Assembly: GCF_024362765.1 (NCBI RefSeq)
Contig: NZ_CP093302.1
Location: 2,355,564-2,419,563, forward strand
From: Alkalihalobacillus sp. LMS6
GTDB lineage: Bacteria > Bacillota > Bacilli > Bacillales > Bacillaceae_D
Length of the DNA: 64,000 nucleotides
Reading direction: 5' to 3'
Under the pieces are notes generated by a model. The model was not told where the DNA came from. It saw only the letters and a list, made by a program, of their open reading frames with translations, and did no database searches. Both the position numbers and the translations under genes were made by a program. Shown one piece after another: positions 43,699-53,967 of this stretch; position 1 is the first letter of the stretch; each line of letters begins with the position of its first letter.

Positions 43699-44274
43699 AT
43701 GATGACAACTGAAATGGAATACGAGGCAAAATCCCTTTTAACAAACGAAGAATATCAAACCTTACAACAATGGTTTGGTAAAAAGAAAGCTGTTACGCAA
43801 ATGAATGACTACTACGATACAGAAGCGTTCATGTTAAAGCAGCAAACTGCCGCTTTACGCGTCCGTACGAAAGAACAAAATGCTACGCTCACATTAAAGC
43901 AGCAAACGGAGGAAGGAATGGTGGAAACACATCAATCATTACATGCAGAAGAATTGGCACTATTAAACACAGGCACCCTTCCCGATGGTGCCGTAAAAAC
44001 AGCGATTGAAGCTTTGCTAGGAAACGTTCCTTCTTTTCACCATTATGGACAGTTAACGACCCATCGCTCGACTTACCCTTATAAAGATGGAATCATCTGC
44101 CTTGATCATAGTGTGTACAACAATCGAGAAGACTTTGAAATTGAATATGAAGGAACGTCTATGACTCAAGCAACAACTGTTTTATTTGAACTTTTACAGG
44201 ATCAACATATCGAGTATAAACCAGCTAAAAACAAAGTCGCTCGATTCTTTGCTACATCGCCTTACCTTTCGTAA
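43699..44274 (+). CDS. yjbK: CYTH domain triphosphatase-like protein
   Basis: 191 aa. The ExExK motif (EYEAK after EME) near the N-terminus and alternating charged beta strands (AALRVRTKEQNATLTLKQQ; DFEIEYEG) define a triphosphate tunnel metalloenzyme fold. Probably hydrolyses inorganic triphosphate or nucleotides; substrate unproven. GAAGGAG precedes the ATG. Divergent from yjbL. Confidence 0.92.
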   Translation: MMTTEMEYEAKSLLTNEEYQTLQQWFGKKKAVTQMNDYYDTEAFMLKQQTAALRVRTKEQNATLTLKQQTEEGMVETHQSLHAEELALLNTGTLPDGAVKTAIEALLGNVPSFHHYGQLTTHRSTYPYKDGIICLDHSVYNNREDFEIEYEGTSMTQATTVLFELLQDQHIEYKPAKNKVARFFATSPYLS

Positions 44275-44286
44275 AGCAACATTGTT

Positions 44287-44970
44287 TTACAGCTGCTTAA
44301 ATGTCTGTAATACTCTTGGCACATACGCCTGCGTTTCTTTAAATGGAGGTATGCCGCCATATTTATCTACATTTCCCGGGCCAGCATTATACGCCGCAAG
44401 TGCTAAAGAGACATCTCCATTGTAACGGGTTAACATATCTTTAATATAGCGGACACCACCACGTATATTCTGCTCGGGATCAAAAATAGATGTAACACCA
44501 AGCCCCCGTGCCGTCCCAGGCATAAGCTGCATTAATCCACTCGCGCCTGCCGAACTAACCGCTTTCTCATTAAAGTTTGATTCATGCTTTATAATCGCTA
44601 ACGTTAAGTTCGGATCCACTTGATGTTCTTTCGAGATCCGTTCAATGAGCGATAAATAAGGTTGAGCATTGGCATCACTGACCGTTTTAAGCGAAGAAGC
44701 CTGGTTTGAAGTTGGGTACACCGTTTCTACACTCGCTTGATTCGCTCCATTTGCTTGACTTGCTTGATTTGTTCCATTTGGCTGTAGCATTTGTTGGCTA
44801 TTTAAAAACGGCATTAGAAACGGCATAGGCAGTCCAGATGTTTGAGTCGAAAGCGTTTGCTGCATCGCTTTAAATAAAAAGGAGTTAAAGTCATGTTGTT
44901 TTGTTTGGCTTGGTTGATTTACAGAAGACTGTGCGTGTGTAGTTACTCCTGGCCAGAATTGAATCGTCAT
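44287..44970 (-). CDS. yjbJ: Lytic transglycosylase (SLT domain)
   Basis: 227 aa. The last 115 residues are the GH23 domain: [33 protein letters not shown], with catalytic Glu in HES, and [13 protein letters not shown]. The first half is low-complexity Gln/Asn/Ser with no clear signal peptide. Start ATG 44970 (AGAAGGTG upstream). Cuts peptidoglycan glycan strands. Convergent with yjbK. Confidence 0.9.
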   Translation of the reverse strand: MTIQFWPGVTTHAQSSVNQPSQTKQHDFNSFLFKAMQQTLSTQTSGLPMPFLMPFLNSQQMLQPNGTNQASQANGANQASVETVYPTSNQASSLKTVSDANAQPYLSLIERISKEHQVDPNLTLAIIKHESNFNEKAVSSAGASGLMQLMPGTARGLGVTSIFDPEQNIRGGVRYIKDMLTRYNGDVSLALAAYNAGPGNVDKYGGIPPFKETQAYVPRVLQTFKQL

Positions 44971-45137
44971 TTCCAACACCTTCTCCCGATTTCATTTTCT
45001 TTTATTGTACAAGGATCGCTAATTTTAGACAATATAGATTACCCTATTTCTCTATTATAAAACACATGATTTGCCCAACTTCTTAATCGTTGCTACAATA
45101 GATATATGGTATTGAATTAAAAGGAGCGAAGGTAAAG

Positions 45138-45533
45138 GTGTCTGACGAAGAAAATCAGCGTCCATACGTTTTAATTGGTGGCGAAGAAAAACTCGACCAA
45201 CTCGTTGAAGCGTTTTACGACTACGTTAAGCAGCATAGCGATCTACAACATTTATTTCCTGATGATTTAACAGAAACCAAAGACAAGCAAAAAAAATTCT
45301 TAACGCAGTTCTTTGGTGGTCCTCAACGATACACTGAGGAGTTCGGTCACCCTAGGCTTCGAGCGCGACATATGCCTTTTGTCATTACCCCTATCCAAGC
45401 GGAGGCTTGGTTGTCCTGTATGGAACAGGCGATGGACGACGTGCATTTATCAGGTGACATTCGTGATTTTATGATGCAGCGCCTTACACTTACCGCTCAT
45501 CATATGGTGAATCACGCATCAACACCAAGATAA
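45138..45533 (+). CDS. yjbI: Truncated haemoglobin (group II)
   Basis: 131 aa. FYDYVKQHSDLQHLFP, FLTQFFGGPQRYTEEFGHPRLRARHMPF with the proximal His, and a Trp in AEAWLSCM fit group II truncated globins. GTG start with AAAGGAG. 17 nt ahead of spxH, so same operon, as yjbI-yjbH in B. subtilis. May bind O2 or NO. Confidence 0.94.
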   Translation: MSDEENQRPYVLIGGEEKLDQLVEAFYDYVKQHSDLQHLFPDDLTETKDKQKKFLTQFFGGPQRYTEEFGHPRLRARHMPFVITPIQAEAWLSCMEQAMDDVHLSGDIRDFMMQRLTLTAHHMVNHASTPR

Positions 45534-45550
45534 AAGAAAGGAGTTGTACC

Positions 45551-46444
45551 ATGAACCTTAAACGTCATTCCTTTGAAGAATGTAATCAAGAACTGGGTAT
45601 TTGTGGCATCTCCGACTCACGCGAACGATTGCCATTAAAAAAACCGATTGAAATTTATCTTTTTATCGACCCACTTTGTCAAGAGTGTTGGTCAATGGAA
45701 CCAATTATAAAAAAGCTACAAATCGAGTATGGTCATTATTTTAAAGTCCGCATCTTACTAGCCGGTAAACTTTCACATTGGAATGCTTTTGACCGCTCTC
45801 TTAAAAAGAGAAGCCAACGAGAGCAAACACTCGATCCAACCATGTGCTGTGCTGGAAACGTTGAACTAAATAAAATGGACCTTCACCCATATAATGCGTT
45901 TATGGCAGTAAAAGCTGCTGAACTACAAGGTCCACGTGCAGGACATCGCTTTCTAAGAAAGCTACGTGAAGCGTTATTTCTAAGAAAATGCAACGTAACC
46001 GACGAGGCGATTTTAAAAGAATGTTCTCGAGAAGCTGGACTTGATGAGGATGTCTTTTTAGCGGATCTTCATTCAGCTACGGCAACAAAGGCGCTTCAAT
46101 GTGATATTCAAACAACCTCTGAAATGGATGTTGAATCCGTTCCAAGCCTTGTTTTCTTTAACGGCAATTCTGAGGAAGCGGGCATAAAAGTCTCTGGCAG
46201 TTACCCTTATCACATTTATGAACAATTGCTAGAAGACATGTTGGGGCATAAACCAGAACGAGCGTCTCACCCTCAGCTAGAAGTATTTTTGCGCCATTAC
46301 GGCTTTCTAGCGACATCAGAAATTGCGACTGTGCTTGATAAAAGCCCTGAGGAAGTAGAACGTTCGTTAAAAACTTTGATGTTGCAACAAAAAGTAGAAG
46401 CTGTCCCATTTAAATATGGTACGTTTTGGAAATGGATCGCATAA
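45551..46444 (+). CDS. spxH: ClpXP adaptor for Spx degradation (DsbA-like)
   Basis: 297 aa. DsbA-like thioredoxin fold with C-x2-C in FIDPLCQECWSMEPIIKKL, and VPSLVFFNG (cis-Pro). B. subtilis YjbH/SpxH delivers Spx to ClpXP and is inhibited in disulfide stress. spx lies 4.3 kb away in the same window. Well-formed terminator follows. Confidence 0.94.
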   Translation: MNLKRHSFEECNQELGICGISDSRERLPLKKPIEIYLFIDPLCQECWSMEPIIKKLQIEYGHYFKVRILLAGKLSHWNAFDRSLKKRSQREQTLDPTMCCAGNVELNKMDLHPYNAFMAVKAAELQGPRAGHRFLRKLREALFLRKCNVTDEAILKECSREAGLDEDVFLADLHSATATKALQCDIQTTSEMDVESVPSLVFFNGNSEEAGIKVSGSYPYHIYEQLLEDMLGHKPERASHPQLEVFLRHYGFLATSEIATVLDKSPEEVERSLKTLMLQQKVEAVPFKYGTFWKWIA

Positions 46445-46445
46445 G

Positions 46446-46482
46446 AAAAGCGACGCCCCCAGTTAAGGAGGCGTCGCTCTTT
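46446..46482 (+). terminator. Terminator after spxH
   Basis: AAAGCGACGCC / GGCGTCGCTCTTT hairpin and T-rich tail. Confidence 0.88.
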
Positions 46483-46600
46483 ATATTTTCAAAAGGAATG
46501 TGACATGCAAAATCTATCTTAACGTATAATGAAAGAAGAAAGCAAGTAGAACCTTCAACGTCATGTGACAGTTCTTTTACATATAAGGGGTGTATCACCA

Positions 46601-46786
46601 TTGAAAAAGAGTGTTTTTCTTATACGTTTTGCCATTTTGCTTATCGCATTCGGTCTATATTTGCTCAGTTTACTGCATCTATTCCCGATTTGGCTTGCCG
46701 CGCCATTATTGTTTTTTGCTAGCTATTATTTCTTTAAACCCACTCAAAAAAAACATCGTTTTAAAGGCTACCGATCACGTGGTTAA
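46601..46786 (+). CDS. Small two-helix membrane protein, 61 aa
   Basis: TTG start with AAGGGGTG upstream. Two membrane segments (VFLIRFAILLIAFGLYLLSLLHL and WLAAPLLFFASYYFF) and a basic tail. Unrecognised. Convergent with pepF, with only two nt between their stops. Confidence 0.65.
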   Translation: MKKSVFLIRFAILLIAFGLYLLSLLHLFPIWLAAPLLFFASYYFFKPTQKKHRFKGYRSRG

Positions 46787-46788
46787 CC

Positions 46789-48594
46789 TCATTGCTCAAG
46801 CAACTGCTCTAGTTCATGAAGCGTTTCTTCAAACCGCTTCATGGTTGCTTGCACAGGTTCCGCAGACGTCATATTTACCCCTGCTTTATTTAATACGTTA
46901 ATTGGAAATTCGGTTATACCTGACTTTAAAAATGAAACAAAGCGCTCAGCAGCAGGCTCTCCTTCCGTTAAAATTTGTTCCGATAACGCAACAGCCGCGC
47001 TAAAACCAGTCGCATATTGATACACATAATAATTCATGAAGAAATGCGGAATTCTTGCCCATTCATAAGCAATTAAGTCATCTGTGACAACATCTGGCCC
47101 ATAGTATTTTTCGTTAAGAGCCTTATAAGCTGCTGCTAATGAATCTTTTGTCACACCTGCTCCTTCTTCATGTTTCATGTGCAAAATGTGTTCAAATTCA
47201 GCAAACATGGTTTGCCTAAACACTGTCGTTCGAATACTTTCAAGCAATTGGTTAAGCAAGTAAATCTTCTTCTGTTTCTCTTGCTCTTTTTGCATTAAAT
47301 AACGATGAAGCAATAATTCATTTAACGTTGATGCGACTTCAGCTAGAAAAATCGTATAGTGACCGTAGACTGGAGGTTGCGTGTTCCTTGTATAATAACT
47401 ATGAACACTGTGCCCGAATTCGTGCGCTAAGGTGGATAAGCTACTATGGGTATCTTGCCAGTTCATTAAAATAAACGGCTTTGTTGCATAGCTCCCTCCA
47501 AAATACGCACCGCTATCTTTCCCTTTATTTTCATAAACATCCACCCAACGCTCGTTTAAGCCTTTTCTTACAATCGATACATACTCTTCTCCGAGTGGCT
47601 CAAGCGAAGCAAGCATCGTCTCTTTTGCTTCCTCGTATGTAAACGTTAATTCAGCATCTTTCACGATCGGTGTATAAACATCATACATGTGGAGTTTTTC
47701 AAGGTGGAGTTGTTTTTTCCGCAACTTCATATACCGATGAAGCAAAGGAAGATGTTCATTTACAGTGTCTACAAGTTGATCATACACTCGTTCTGGAATA
47801 AAGGTTTCGTTCAAAGCGGCTTCCCTTGCATTGCGATAACCTCTCATCTTCGCTTCAAAGTGCTTCGCTTTTACTTCTCCATTTAATAGAGAGCCAATTG
47901 TATGGCTAAATTGTTCATACGTTTGATAATAGGATTCATACGTTTGCTTACGAATAGACTGATTAGGGTGTGCCATCAATGTTAAAAAACGTCCTGACGT
48001 CACAGCAATCTCTTCGCCCTTTTCACCTTTAATAGACGGATACGTTAGATCTGCATTTGTTAATAAGGAATACGTATGACTTGAAGCGTGAAAAGGCTCT
48101 TTGAGACGAGAAAGCAAAGCTTCTTCATGTTCTGATAAAATATGTTCCTTACGATGTTCAATAAACGAAAAATACGCGTCATATTTACCCAGTGGTTCAT
48201 GTTGCTCTACATACGTTTTTAGTGTTTTCGAATCAAGTCCCACAATTTCTGGTTCAAGAAAAGCGGTCTTCTCTTGAAAGGAAATATACAGCTGCATCGC
48301 TTTTTCACTACGTTCCTGCGTAGTAGCATTTGTTTTATCTACATCACTATCGTGACGGGCATAAGCGAGAATCTTAGATGCCTTCACTTCCAGTTCATAG
48401 CAATTCTCAAGCGCTTGATACAAGTTCGATGCTGATTCAGTTACCTTCCCCTTAAATGATTGATACGTATTTAATTCAACTTGTACTTCAGTACAGGCTT
48501 GATTCCATTCCTCAACCGTTGAAAAAATCGATTCTAAATCCCAAGTGGATGCTTCAGGAATTTCAGCGCGCTTTAAAATTTTGCCGTTTGACAT
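46789..48594 (-). CDS. pepF: Oligoendopeptidase F (M3B)
   Basis: 601 aa zinc peptidase. HExxH in TLAHEFGHSVHSYYT with the third ligand in FLAEVASTLNE; cleaves oligopeptides in the cytoplasm. In B. subtilis PepF (YjbG) affects competence and sporulation via peptide turnover. ATG with GAGGAGG. Same place next to coiA and spxH as there. Confidence 0.95.
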   Translation of the reverse strand: MSNGKILKRAEIPEASTWDLESIFSTVEEWNQACTEVQVELNTYQSFKGKVTESASNLYQALENCYELEVKASKILAYARHDSDVDKTNATTQERSEKAMQLYISFQEKTAFLEPEIVGLDSKTLKTYVEQHEPLGKYDAYFSFIEHRKEHILSEHEEALLSRLKEPFHASSHTYSLLTNADLTYPSIKGEKGEEIAVTSGRFLTLMAHPNQSIRKQTYESYYQTYEQFSHTIGSLLNGEVKAKHFEAKMRGYRNAREAALNETFIPERVYDQLVDTVNEHLPLLHRYMKLRKKQLHLEKLHMYDVYTPIVKDAELTFTYEEAKETMLASLEPLGEEYVSIVRKGLNERWVDVYENKGKDSGAYFGGSYATKPFILMNWQDTHSSLSTLAHEFGHSVHSYYTRNTQPPVYGHYTIFLAEVASTLNELLLHRYLMQKEQEKQKKIYLLNQLLESIRTTVFRQTMFAEFEHILHMKHEEGAGVTKDSLAAAYKALNEKYYGPDVVTDDLIAYEWARIPHFFMNYYVYQYATGFSAAVALSEQILTEGEPAAERFVSFLKSGITEFPINVLNKAGVNMTSAEPVQATMKRFEETLHELEQLLEQ

Positions 48595-48632
48595 GATTTA
48601 GCCTCCTCGTTATTATTTTCCTATTATAACAA

Positions 48633-49787
48633 CTATTTAAAATTACCGCATGTTTCTGTCCACTTTTTCATTAACGCTATATTTTTTTCACTGATGTCCA
48701 TCGCGTTTGAAACCCGTTCTAAAACGCCATCGCTATGTCGTTTTAAATATCCAAACGAAACCAGTAAATCTATATATTGCGATACAATAAGCACCTGTAC
48801 TGTTTCACGTGTACATCGAGTCCTGACGCGCCATTGATATCGGTCGTAAATGGATTGAAATTGCTTTAAGATGGTCGATCGTGAAACTTTATGATGGAGT
48901 GGAAGTGTCTCAAGACCTTCAAAAATAAAAAAGGTTTGCCATTCATATGGAGAAGGAAGGAAATAGAGTTGTGCTGGAAGAGACCAGCCAACAATTGGAG
49001 GTGTTTGTTCACGCTGCATTTGTAGATAATACGTTAACAAATGTGGAAATTGGAGAAGTGTTCGTGTTGAAGCTTTTTTTCGAAACGCATCATATACACG
49101 CGCAATAGCTGTTATTTGGCTAGATGCAGGTAAGAAGAAGTTTGCAGGTGTAAGTTGGTCCATTTTTATAAATTGGCAATTTGCTAAGATAAGGTTTTTG
49201 TGTAGGCTGATTAAATTTGTAAGAAGGCAGAAGGTTTGGATGTCGGGGTCAAAATAGTAAAGGAATCGCTGTTGATTGTTCGTAAAAATCGCATAATATT
49301 CATATTCCTGAAGCCGAAACATACTCGCTCCGAGACGTTTTAATCGATTTGAACCTAAAACCCAAATTGGTTTTAATCGTTGCGCGTGGTAATCGTCGTT
49401 CCGCTTTACGATTTGCTCTACACTGATGACAGAACATTGGTATTCAATAACGAATTGATTGGCTTCTATCAAAATATCTGGACGTTGTTTTGTTTGGGGT
49501 AAATACGATTCGAGTTTTGTTCGCGGAAAACTTTTTTCAAAAAAGGTGTAGAGCATCTTCTTTCCTCGTTCATGTAACAATGTTTCTTTACCTGCTTTTC
49601 CCGTACACGATGTCGACACGCGATGAGCAAAATGCCAGCTCCGTTTACTCCCTAATTTTATGACAACCTCGCGATCGCAGACAGGACAGAAAAACAACTC
49701 TCTTTCTCTTTTTGATACCCAATACTGTTTCGAATAGGCTCTGCTAATGTAAATCGGCTCGTTCGCTCGATTTCGTGCAGTATACAC
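48633..49787 (-). CDS. coiA: Competence protein CoiA
   Basis: 384 aa nuclease-like protein needed for recombination after transformation. N-terminal zinc motif FCPVCDREVVIKLGSKRSWHFAHR...C, then PD-(D/E)xK-like core KLESYLPQTKQRPDILIEANQFVIEYQCS. GTG at 49787 (GGAGGG upstream) is preferred to the ATG at 49817. In B. subtilis it is ComK-regulated. Confidence 0.93.
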   Translation of the reverse strand: MYTARNRANEPIYISRAYSKQYWVSKRERELFFCPVCDREVVIKLGSKRSWHFAHRVSTSCTGKAGKETLLHERGKKMLYTFFEKSFPRTKLESYLPQTKQRPDILIEANQFVIEYQCSVISVEQIVKRNDDYHAQRLKPIWVLGSNRLKRLGASMFRLQEYEYYAIFTNNQQRFLYYFDPDIQTFCLLTNLISLHKNLILANCQFIKMDQLTPANFFLPASSQITAIARVYDAFRKKASTRTLLQFPHLLTYYLQMQREQTPPIVGWSLPAQLYFLPSPYEWQTFFIFEGLETLPLHHKVSRSTILKQFQSIYDRYQWRVRTRCTRETVQVLIVSQYIDLLVSFGYLKRHSDGVLERVSNAMDISEKNIALMKKWTETCGNFK

Positions 49788-49849
49788 ATAATCCCTCCTC
49801 GCAGATCTTTCTTTCATACATTCTTGTATTTATCACCAAACTCCTGCAA

Positions 49850-49885
49850 AAAAAAACAAAAAAAGAACGCCCGCAGACGTTCTTA
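49850..49885 (-). terminator. Terminator after mecA
   Basis: AAGAACG / CGTTCTT stem followed by T-run on the minus strand. Confidence 0.75.
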
Positions 49886-50515
49886 TTAAAACGCTGTCTT
49901 CATTACATCTAGTGCATTGTCAACAGCAATTTCTTTTCCGTATTCTTTTAAACGATAAATCGTCAATTCTGACTCATACCCATATTCGAGCATTCGACTT
50001 AACAAATTATCTTGTTCATCCTCAGTATAATGATCATTGCTGAAATGGATGTGCAAGAAGTAACGCCCTTCATAGTGGTATAAACTATTTGGCACATGAT
50101 CAGGCTGAACAGAATGACTCAATGAAATGACATCTTCTAGTTCTCTAAAGCCAATAATAATTTCAAGCTGATCATACTGAGAATCCACTTGTTTATTTAT
50201 CTCATCAAGATCGACGTCTTTGTCTTCCAAGTCGTCTTCTTTAACTGGAATTTCAAGCTTCATATTCCCATCAGAAATTTGGCCACGCGTCACGAGAATT
50301 TCTAAGCCTTTGTCGTGTGCATGAACTTGAATCCACAATGGACCGTCAAGTTCAAAATCATCACGATCGCTTGCTTCATTCATCATGTCATAAAAGAGTT
50401 CTTCTCCTCGTTCACGATTATACCAGATCTCATCACGTTCGAAACCACGTTCCTCAATATCTTTATACGTAATAAAAAATCGGATTGTTGACTCGTTTAC
50501 GCGTTCAATCTCCAT
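49886..50515 (-). CDS. mecA: Adaptor protein MecA
   Basis: 209 aa. Starts MEIERVNESTIRFFITYKDIEERGF, the substrate-binding domain; acidic linker around 90-110; C-terminal ClpC-binding domain. Targets ComK (and Spx) to ClpCP. ATG at 50515 follows GGAGGGGG. Confidence 0.96.
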   Translation of the reverse strand: MEIERVNESTIRFFITYKDIEERGFERDEIWYNRERGEELFYDMMNEASDRDDFELDGPLWIQVHAHDKGLEILVTRGQISDGNMKLEIPVKEDDLEDKDVDLDEINKQVDSQYDQLEIIIGFRELEDVISLSHSVQPDHVPNSLYHYEGRYFLHIHFSNDHYTEDEQDNLLSRMLEYGYESELTIYRLKEYGKEIAVDNALDVMKTAF

Positions 50516-50674
50516 TCTCGCTCCCCCTCCTAACGGATAATGGTTGTTCAACTCAAGAAGTGAGCAGATCCTCTATCTCTATTGTATGATAGATACGAAA
50601 AAAATGAAATGAATCTGCATCTTTTCGGCGAGATTATTGATTTATAATTTTCTCTTATTTATTTTTAAAAGTCA

Positions 50675-50704
50675 AGAAAAAACCTTCTGCATTGAACAGA
50701 AGGT
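50675..50704 (-). terminator. Terminator after spx
   Basis: ACCTTCTG / CAGAAGGT hairpin with six T on the minus strand. Confidence 0.85.
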
Positions 50705-50706
50705 CA

Positions 50707-51171
<465 letters not shown>

Positions 51172-51182
51172 TCACAATTCTT

Positions 51183-51211
51183 ATTATACAAGTTTGTCTA
51201 ATAGTTGTATA
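51183..51211 (-). promoter_or_regulatory. Sigma-A promoter for spx
   Basis: Minus strand TATACA, 17 nt, TATAAT, about 80 nt before the spx start codon. The rest of 51212-51365 holds nothing else I can name. Confidence 0.6.
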
Positions 51212-51365
51212 GGGTTGAACGGTAAAACTTATACAAAGATTAAACAAAAATATGTGAAAGACTACAACTATAGGTATAAGTACCCTGAAGGATTCTTTTT
51301 TAAACCTATATAGCGAAAAAACTTATTTACGTATCTCTATGTGCGACAATTTCACATGGACAACA

Positions 51366-51420
51366 TAAAAAAAACTCTCTATAAAACGCCGCGAGAAGCG
51401 TCTATAGAAAGAGTTTTTTA
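51366..51420. terminator. Terminator between the yjbC unit and spx
   Basis: AAAAAACTCTcTATA / TATAGAAAGAGTTTTTT hairpin with inner GCGcgag-type loop; directly follows the 45-aa ORF. Confidence 0.8.
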
Positions 51421-51558
51421 TTATGCACTGCATTTTTTTGATTGCGGATAAGGGTTATCGTTTAACCGACGTTTTCGAAATCGGCCGAAACGTTTCTTTA
51501 ATAAATCTTCCCAAATACGTCGTTTCTTTTTATTTTTTTGCTTTTTCTTTTTATGCAC
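51421..51558 (-). CDS. Small very basic protein, 45 aa
   Basis: GTG start with AAGGTGGTG upstream, 17 nt after the yjbC stop. Sequence begins MHKKKKQKNKKKRRIWEDLLKKRFGRFRKRR and ends KKCSA: over half the first 31 residues are Lys or Arg. A terminator follows its stop. No family recognised; nucleic-acid binding would fit the charge. Confidence 0.6.
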   Translation of the reverse strand: MHKKKKQKNKKKRRIWEDLLKKRFGRFRKRRLNDNPYPQSKKCSA

Positions 51559-51575
51559 CACAAACACCACCTTTT

Positions 51576-52142
51576 TTAAGGTTTAACTGGTTTGCTTTGT
51601 TCATCATACGTCAACACTTTATTTACTGGTTCATACGATTCTCCGTACAAATGTTCATCCTTGTACGTGTGAATCGTTTCATACGTATGTTTCATTTGCT
51701 CATATATCGTATTTTCATCATCGTTCTCTGGTGACCAAAAAAGAATTTCTAGTTCATTTACTTCATTTGTCGCTAGAGAACGCCGACGATAGCCAATCGA
51801 TTTTGCGTGAGTAAACCCTTCTCGCTCATAAAACCGCTGTCTTTTTTCTGTATCGGTATCTTCATAATCAACTGGTTCTACCTCAAGTATAATTGGCTTT
51901 TGCTTTTTTTTCAATTGGTCCAATAATTTTTTCCCAAGCCCTTCACCTCGAGCATGACTGGACACAAATAAATAATCAACAAAAACAAACTCATCGGTTT
52001 CGACATACATTAGGACATGTTTGTCACTTTCATCTTTGTGGTACACATCTCCTTTTTCCTTTAACAGCAATTTCATATGTTCCTCAGACTTCATTTCTTC
52101 AATTGGAAAATATTCCGCTAGCTTATCATACCATGTTTTCAT
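51576..52142 (-). CDS. yjbC: GNAT-family N-acetyltransferase YjbC
   Basis: 188 aa. Acetyl-CoA binding region VDYLFVSSHARGEGLGKKLLDQLKKK and FYEREGFTHAKSIGYRR. ATG at 52142 with GAGGAGGA. In B. subtilis yjbC and spx share an operon; here a small ORF and a terminator lie between. Substrate unknown. Confidence 0.9.
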   Translation of the reverse strand: MKTWYDKLAEYFPIEEMKSEEHMKLLLKEKGDVYHKDESDKHVLMYVETDEFVFVDYLFVSSHARGEGLGKKLLDQLKKKQKPIILEVEPVDYEDTDTEKRQRFYEREGFTHAKSIGYRRRSLATNEVNELEILFWSPENDDENTIYEQMKHTYETIHTYKDEHLYGESYEPVNKVLTYDEQSKPVKP

Positions 52143-52241
52143 ATTCATTCCTCCTCGTCTTATCACTTATTATACCGTTATTCCGCTAAAAGAAAACCTG
52201 TTTCCGCTAGTGTACCCAAACAGACGCAAATCATTTCATGC

Positions 52242-52284
52242 AAAAAACCGGTCATTTGGCTTTGCAACCAATCGACCGGTTTTA
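52242..52284 (-). terminator. Terminator after the DUF4015 gene
   Basis: AAAACCGGTC..ATTGG / CCAAATGACCGGTTTT inverted repeat with T-run on the minus strand. Confidence 0.85.
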
Positions 52285-52290
52285 CGTAAT

Positions 52291-53523
52291 TTATGGGTTA
52301 ACGTAGTCAACACCTTCAGTATACGTGTTGCTTGCGTTCCATAATAAAAACTCATGAATATCATTGTCATAGAGCGCTTGAATTTGCGCTTCAATTTCAT
52401 TTACACCATAATTTGTATAGTTCCCTGCACCTAAGTAACTAGCAGTGAAGTCTTGTAACCATGGTCTTTGCGTAGGTTTCTCATCGCCTAACTCATCAAG
52501 AACATCGTTTTCTAACTGTGAATACTCATCCATTACTTCATAAGGATATAGATCTGGTTTATCAATATTTCCAATTGAAAATGGTCCCCAGTGACTCGGA
52601 TAAGGCATAGACGAAATAACATCTACATTTTCAGAAATTTTCACGAAATCTTGTCCAACGTTTTCTTCAAATCCACGTGCTGCAGCTCCAAAAATATCAA
52701 CAGATACCTCAACATCAAATGGTTGTAATTCTTCACGCGCATATCCAACGAAATCAGCTACAGCGTCAATTCTGCTATCTACTGTATCCCCTTCCCCATC
52801 ATCGTAATTACCTAAACCGTAAGTTAAACTATCAGAGCGATTTAAGAATCCTTCTGGGAAACGAACGTAGTCAAATTGCACGTCTCTAAAGCCCATTTTC
52901 GCTGCTTCTTTCGCAACTTCAACATTGTAATCCCATACTTCTTCTAAGAATGGATTCACAAATGCATCACCGTTACGGTTTTTCCATAATTCGCCGTTAC
53001 TTTCTCTAAACGACAATTCTGGCTTTAAGTCTGCAAGAACAGAATCCTTAAAAACAACGATACGAGCAATAGGGTAAATTTCATTTTCTTCAAGCACTGA
53101 CATCATTTCCGCCGGATCATCGATATAATTTTTAGCAATATCATAAAAAGGGGAGTCTTCATCAGGCATATACGTAATATTTCCGGTATCATCTTTAATA
53201 TCAATAACCATTGAATTAATATCTGTTTCATTAACAAAATCAACTAATGTATTTAATCGTGAACCACCTGCTGAATGAGCGGTTAGGAAAATTCCTCTTA
53301 CCCCATCTTCTGGATAGTCAAAATGGTAGCCAGATTGGTACACAAAACGTGCAGAAGAAGAAGGGATTTCAAATCCATTATTTTCGTTTGCAACTTTTTG
53401 CGAATGCATGAGGGCAACACCTGAGTCAGCCTTTGCTTCTGTAGTCGTCGCTGCTAAAAGCAGAGCAGAACCTAGTGCTCCAGCACCGATGGTAAAGAAT
53501 GTTCGTTTCATAAATGTGTTCAT
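52291..53523 (-). CDS. Secreted putative glycoside hydrolase (DUF4015)
   Basis: 410 aa. Signal peptide MNTFMKRTFFTIGAGALGSALLLAATTTEAKAD. TIM-barrel-like domain with GIFLTAHSAGG, SMVIDIKDDTGNITY, FRDVQFDYVRFP and WLQDFTASYLGAGNYTNYG, all typical of DUF4015 proteins. Acidic overall. Substrate not known; polysaccharide likely. ATG preceded by GGGGAGTG. Confidence 0.88.
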   Translation of the reverse strand: MNTFMKRTFFTIGAGALGSALLLAATTTEAKADSGVALMHSQKVANENNGFEIPSSSARFVYQSGYHFDYPEDGVRGIFLTAHSAGGSRLNTLVDFVNETDINSMVIDIKDDTGNITYMPDEDSPFYDIAKNYIDDPAEMMSVLEENEIYPIARIVVFKDSVLADLKPELSFRESNGELWKNRNGDAFVNPFLEEVWDYNVEVAKEAAKMGFRDVQFDYVRFPEGFLNRSDSLTYGLGNYDDGEGDTVDSRIDAVADFVGYAREELQPFDVEVSVDIFGAAARGFEENVGQDFVKISENVDVISSMPYPSHWGPFSIGNIDKPDLYPYEVMDEYSQLENDVLDELGDEKPTQRPWLQDFTASYLGAGNYTNYGVNEIEAQIQALYDNDIHEFLLWNASNTYTEGVDYVNP

Positions 53524-53547
53524 ACTTACACTCCCCGTTTTTTATCG

Positions 53548-53772
53548 TTAATCTTCGTCCCGAGCGTCCCAGTCCTCTTCTAGCTCTAACTCTTTCAGAA
53601 GCTGTCTTCGCTTATGCTCAAGCTGATCTTTTTGCATAGCAAATTGTTCTTTGTTGAAAAGCCATTGTTTACCGTCATAGACACCCTTAACATTTCCTAA
53701 AAGAAGCTGTTCTTTTATGTACGATTCCGTAAGTCCTAGATAGGTGGACAATTGATCTAACGTAATATACAA
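53548..53772 (-). CDS. Small excisionase-like DNA-binding protein
   Basis: 74 aa starting at TTG with GAGGAGG upstream. MYITLDQLSTYLGLTESYIKEQLLLGNVKGVYDGKQWLFNKEQF is the helix-turn-helix/wing of MerR/excisionase-type domains, followed by a charged helix. 24 nt upstream of the DUF4015 gene on the same strand. Target unknown. Confidence 0.75.
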   Translation of the reverse strand: MYITLDQLSTYLGLTESYIKEQLLLGNVKGVYDGKQWLFNKEQFAMQKDQLEHKRRQLLKELELEEDWDARDED

Positions 53773-53918
53773 ATAACGAGCCTCCTCGACATAAAGTATA
53801 ACGTTCTTACTTCATTATTGCTATCAAAATGCTAGAAAAACTTCTAATTTTTTTCAAGAAGCTTCCTTTTTTCCCAAATTGCATCTAAAGAAAGAATCAA
53901 ACTTTGAGTGAACACACA

Positions 53919-53954
53919 AAAAAAAGCATGTTCACGACAAGTGTGAGCACGCTT
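53919..53954 (-). terminator. Terminator after the haemolysin III gene
   Basis: AAGCGTG.TCAC / GTGA.CATGCTT stem and seven T on the minus strand. Confidence 0.65.
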
Positions 53955-53967
53955 CGTGTTCGTACAT

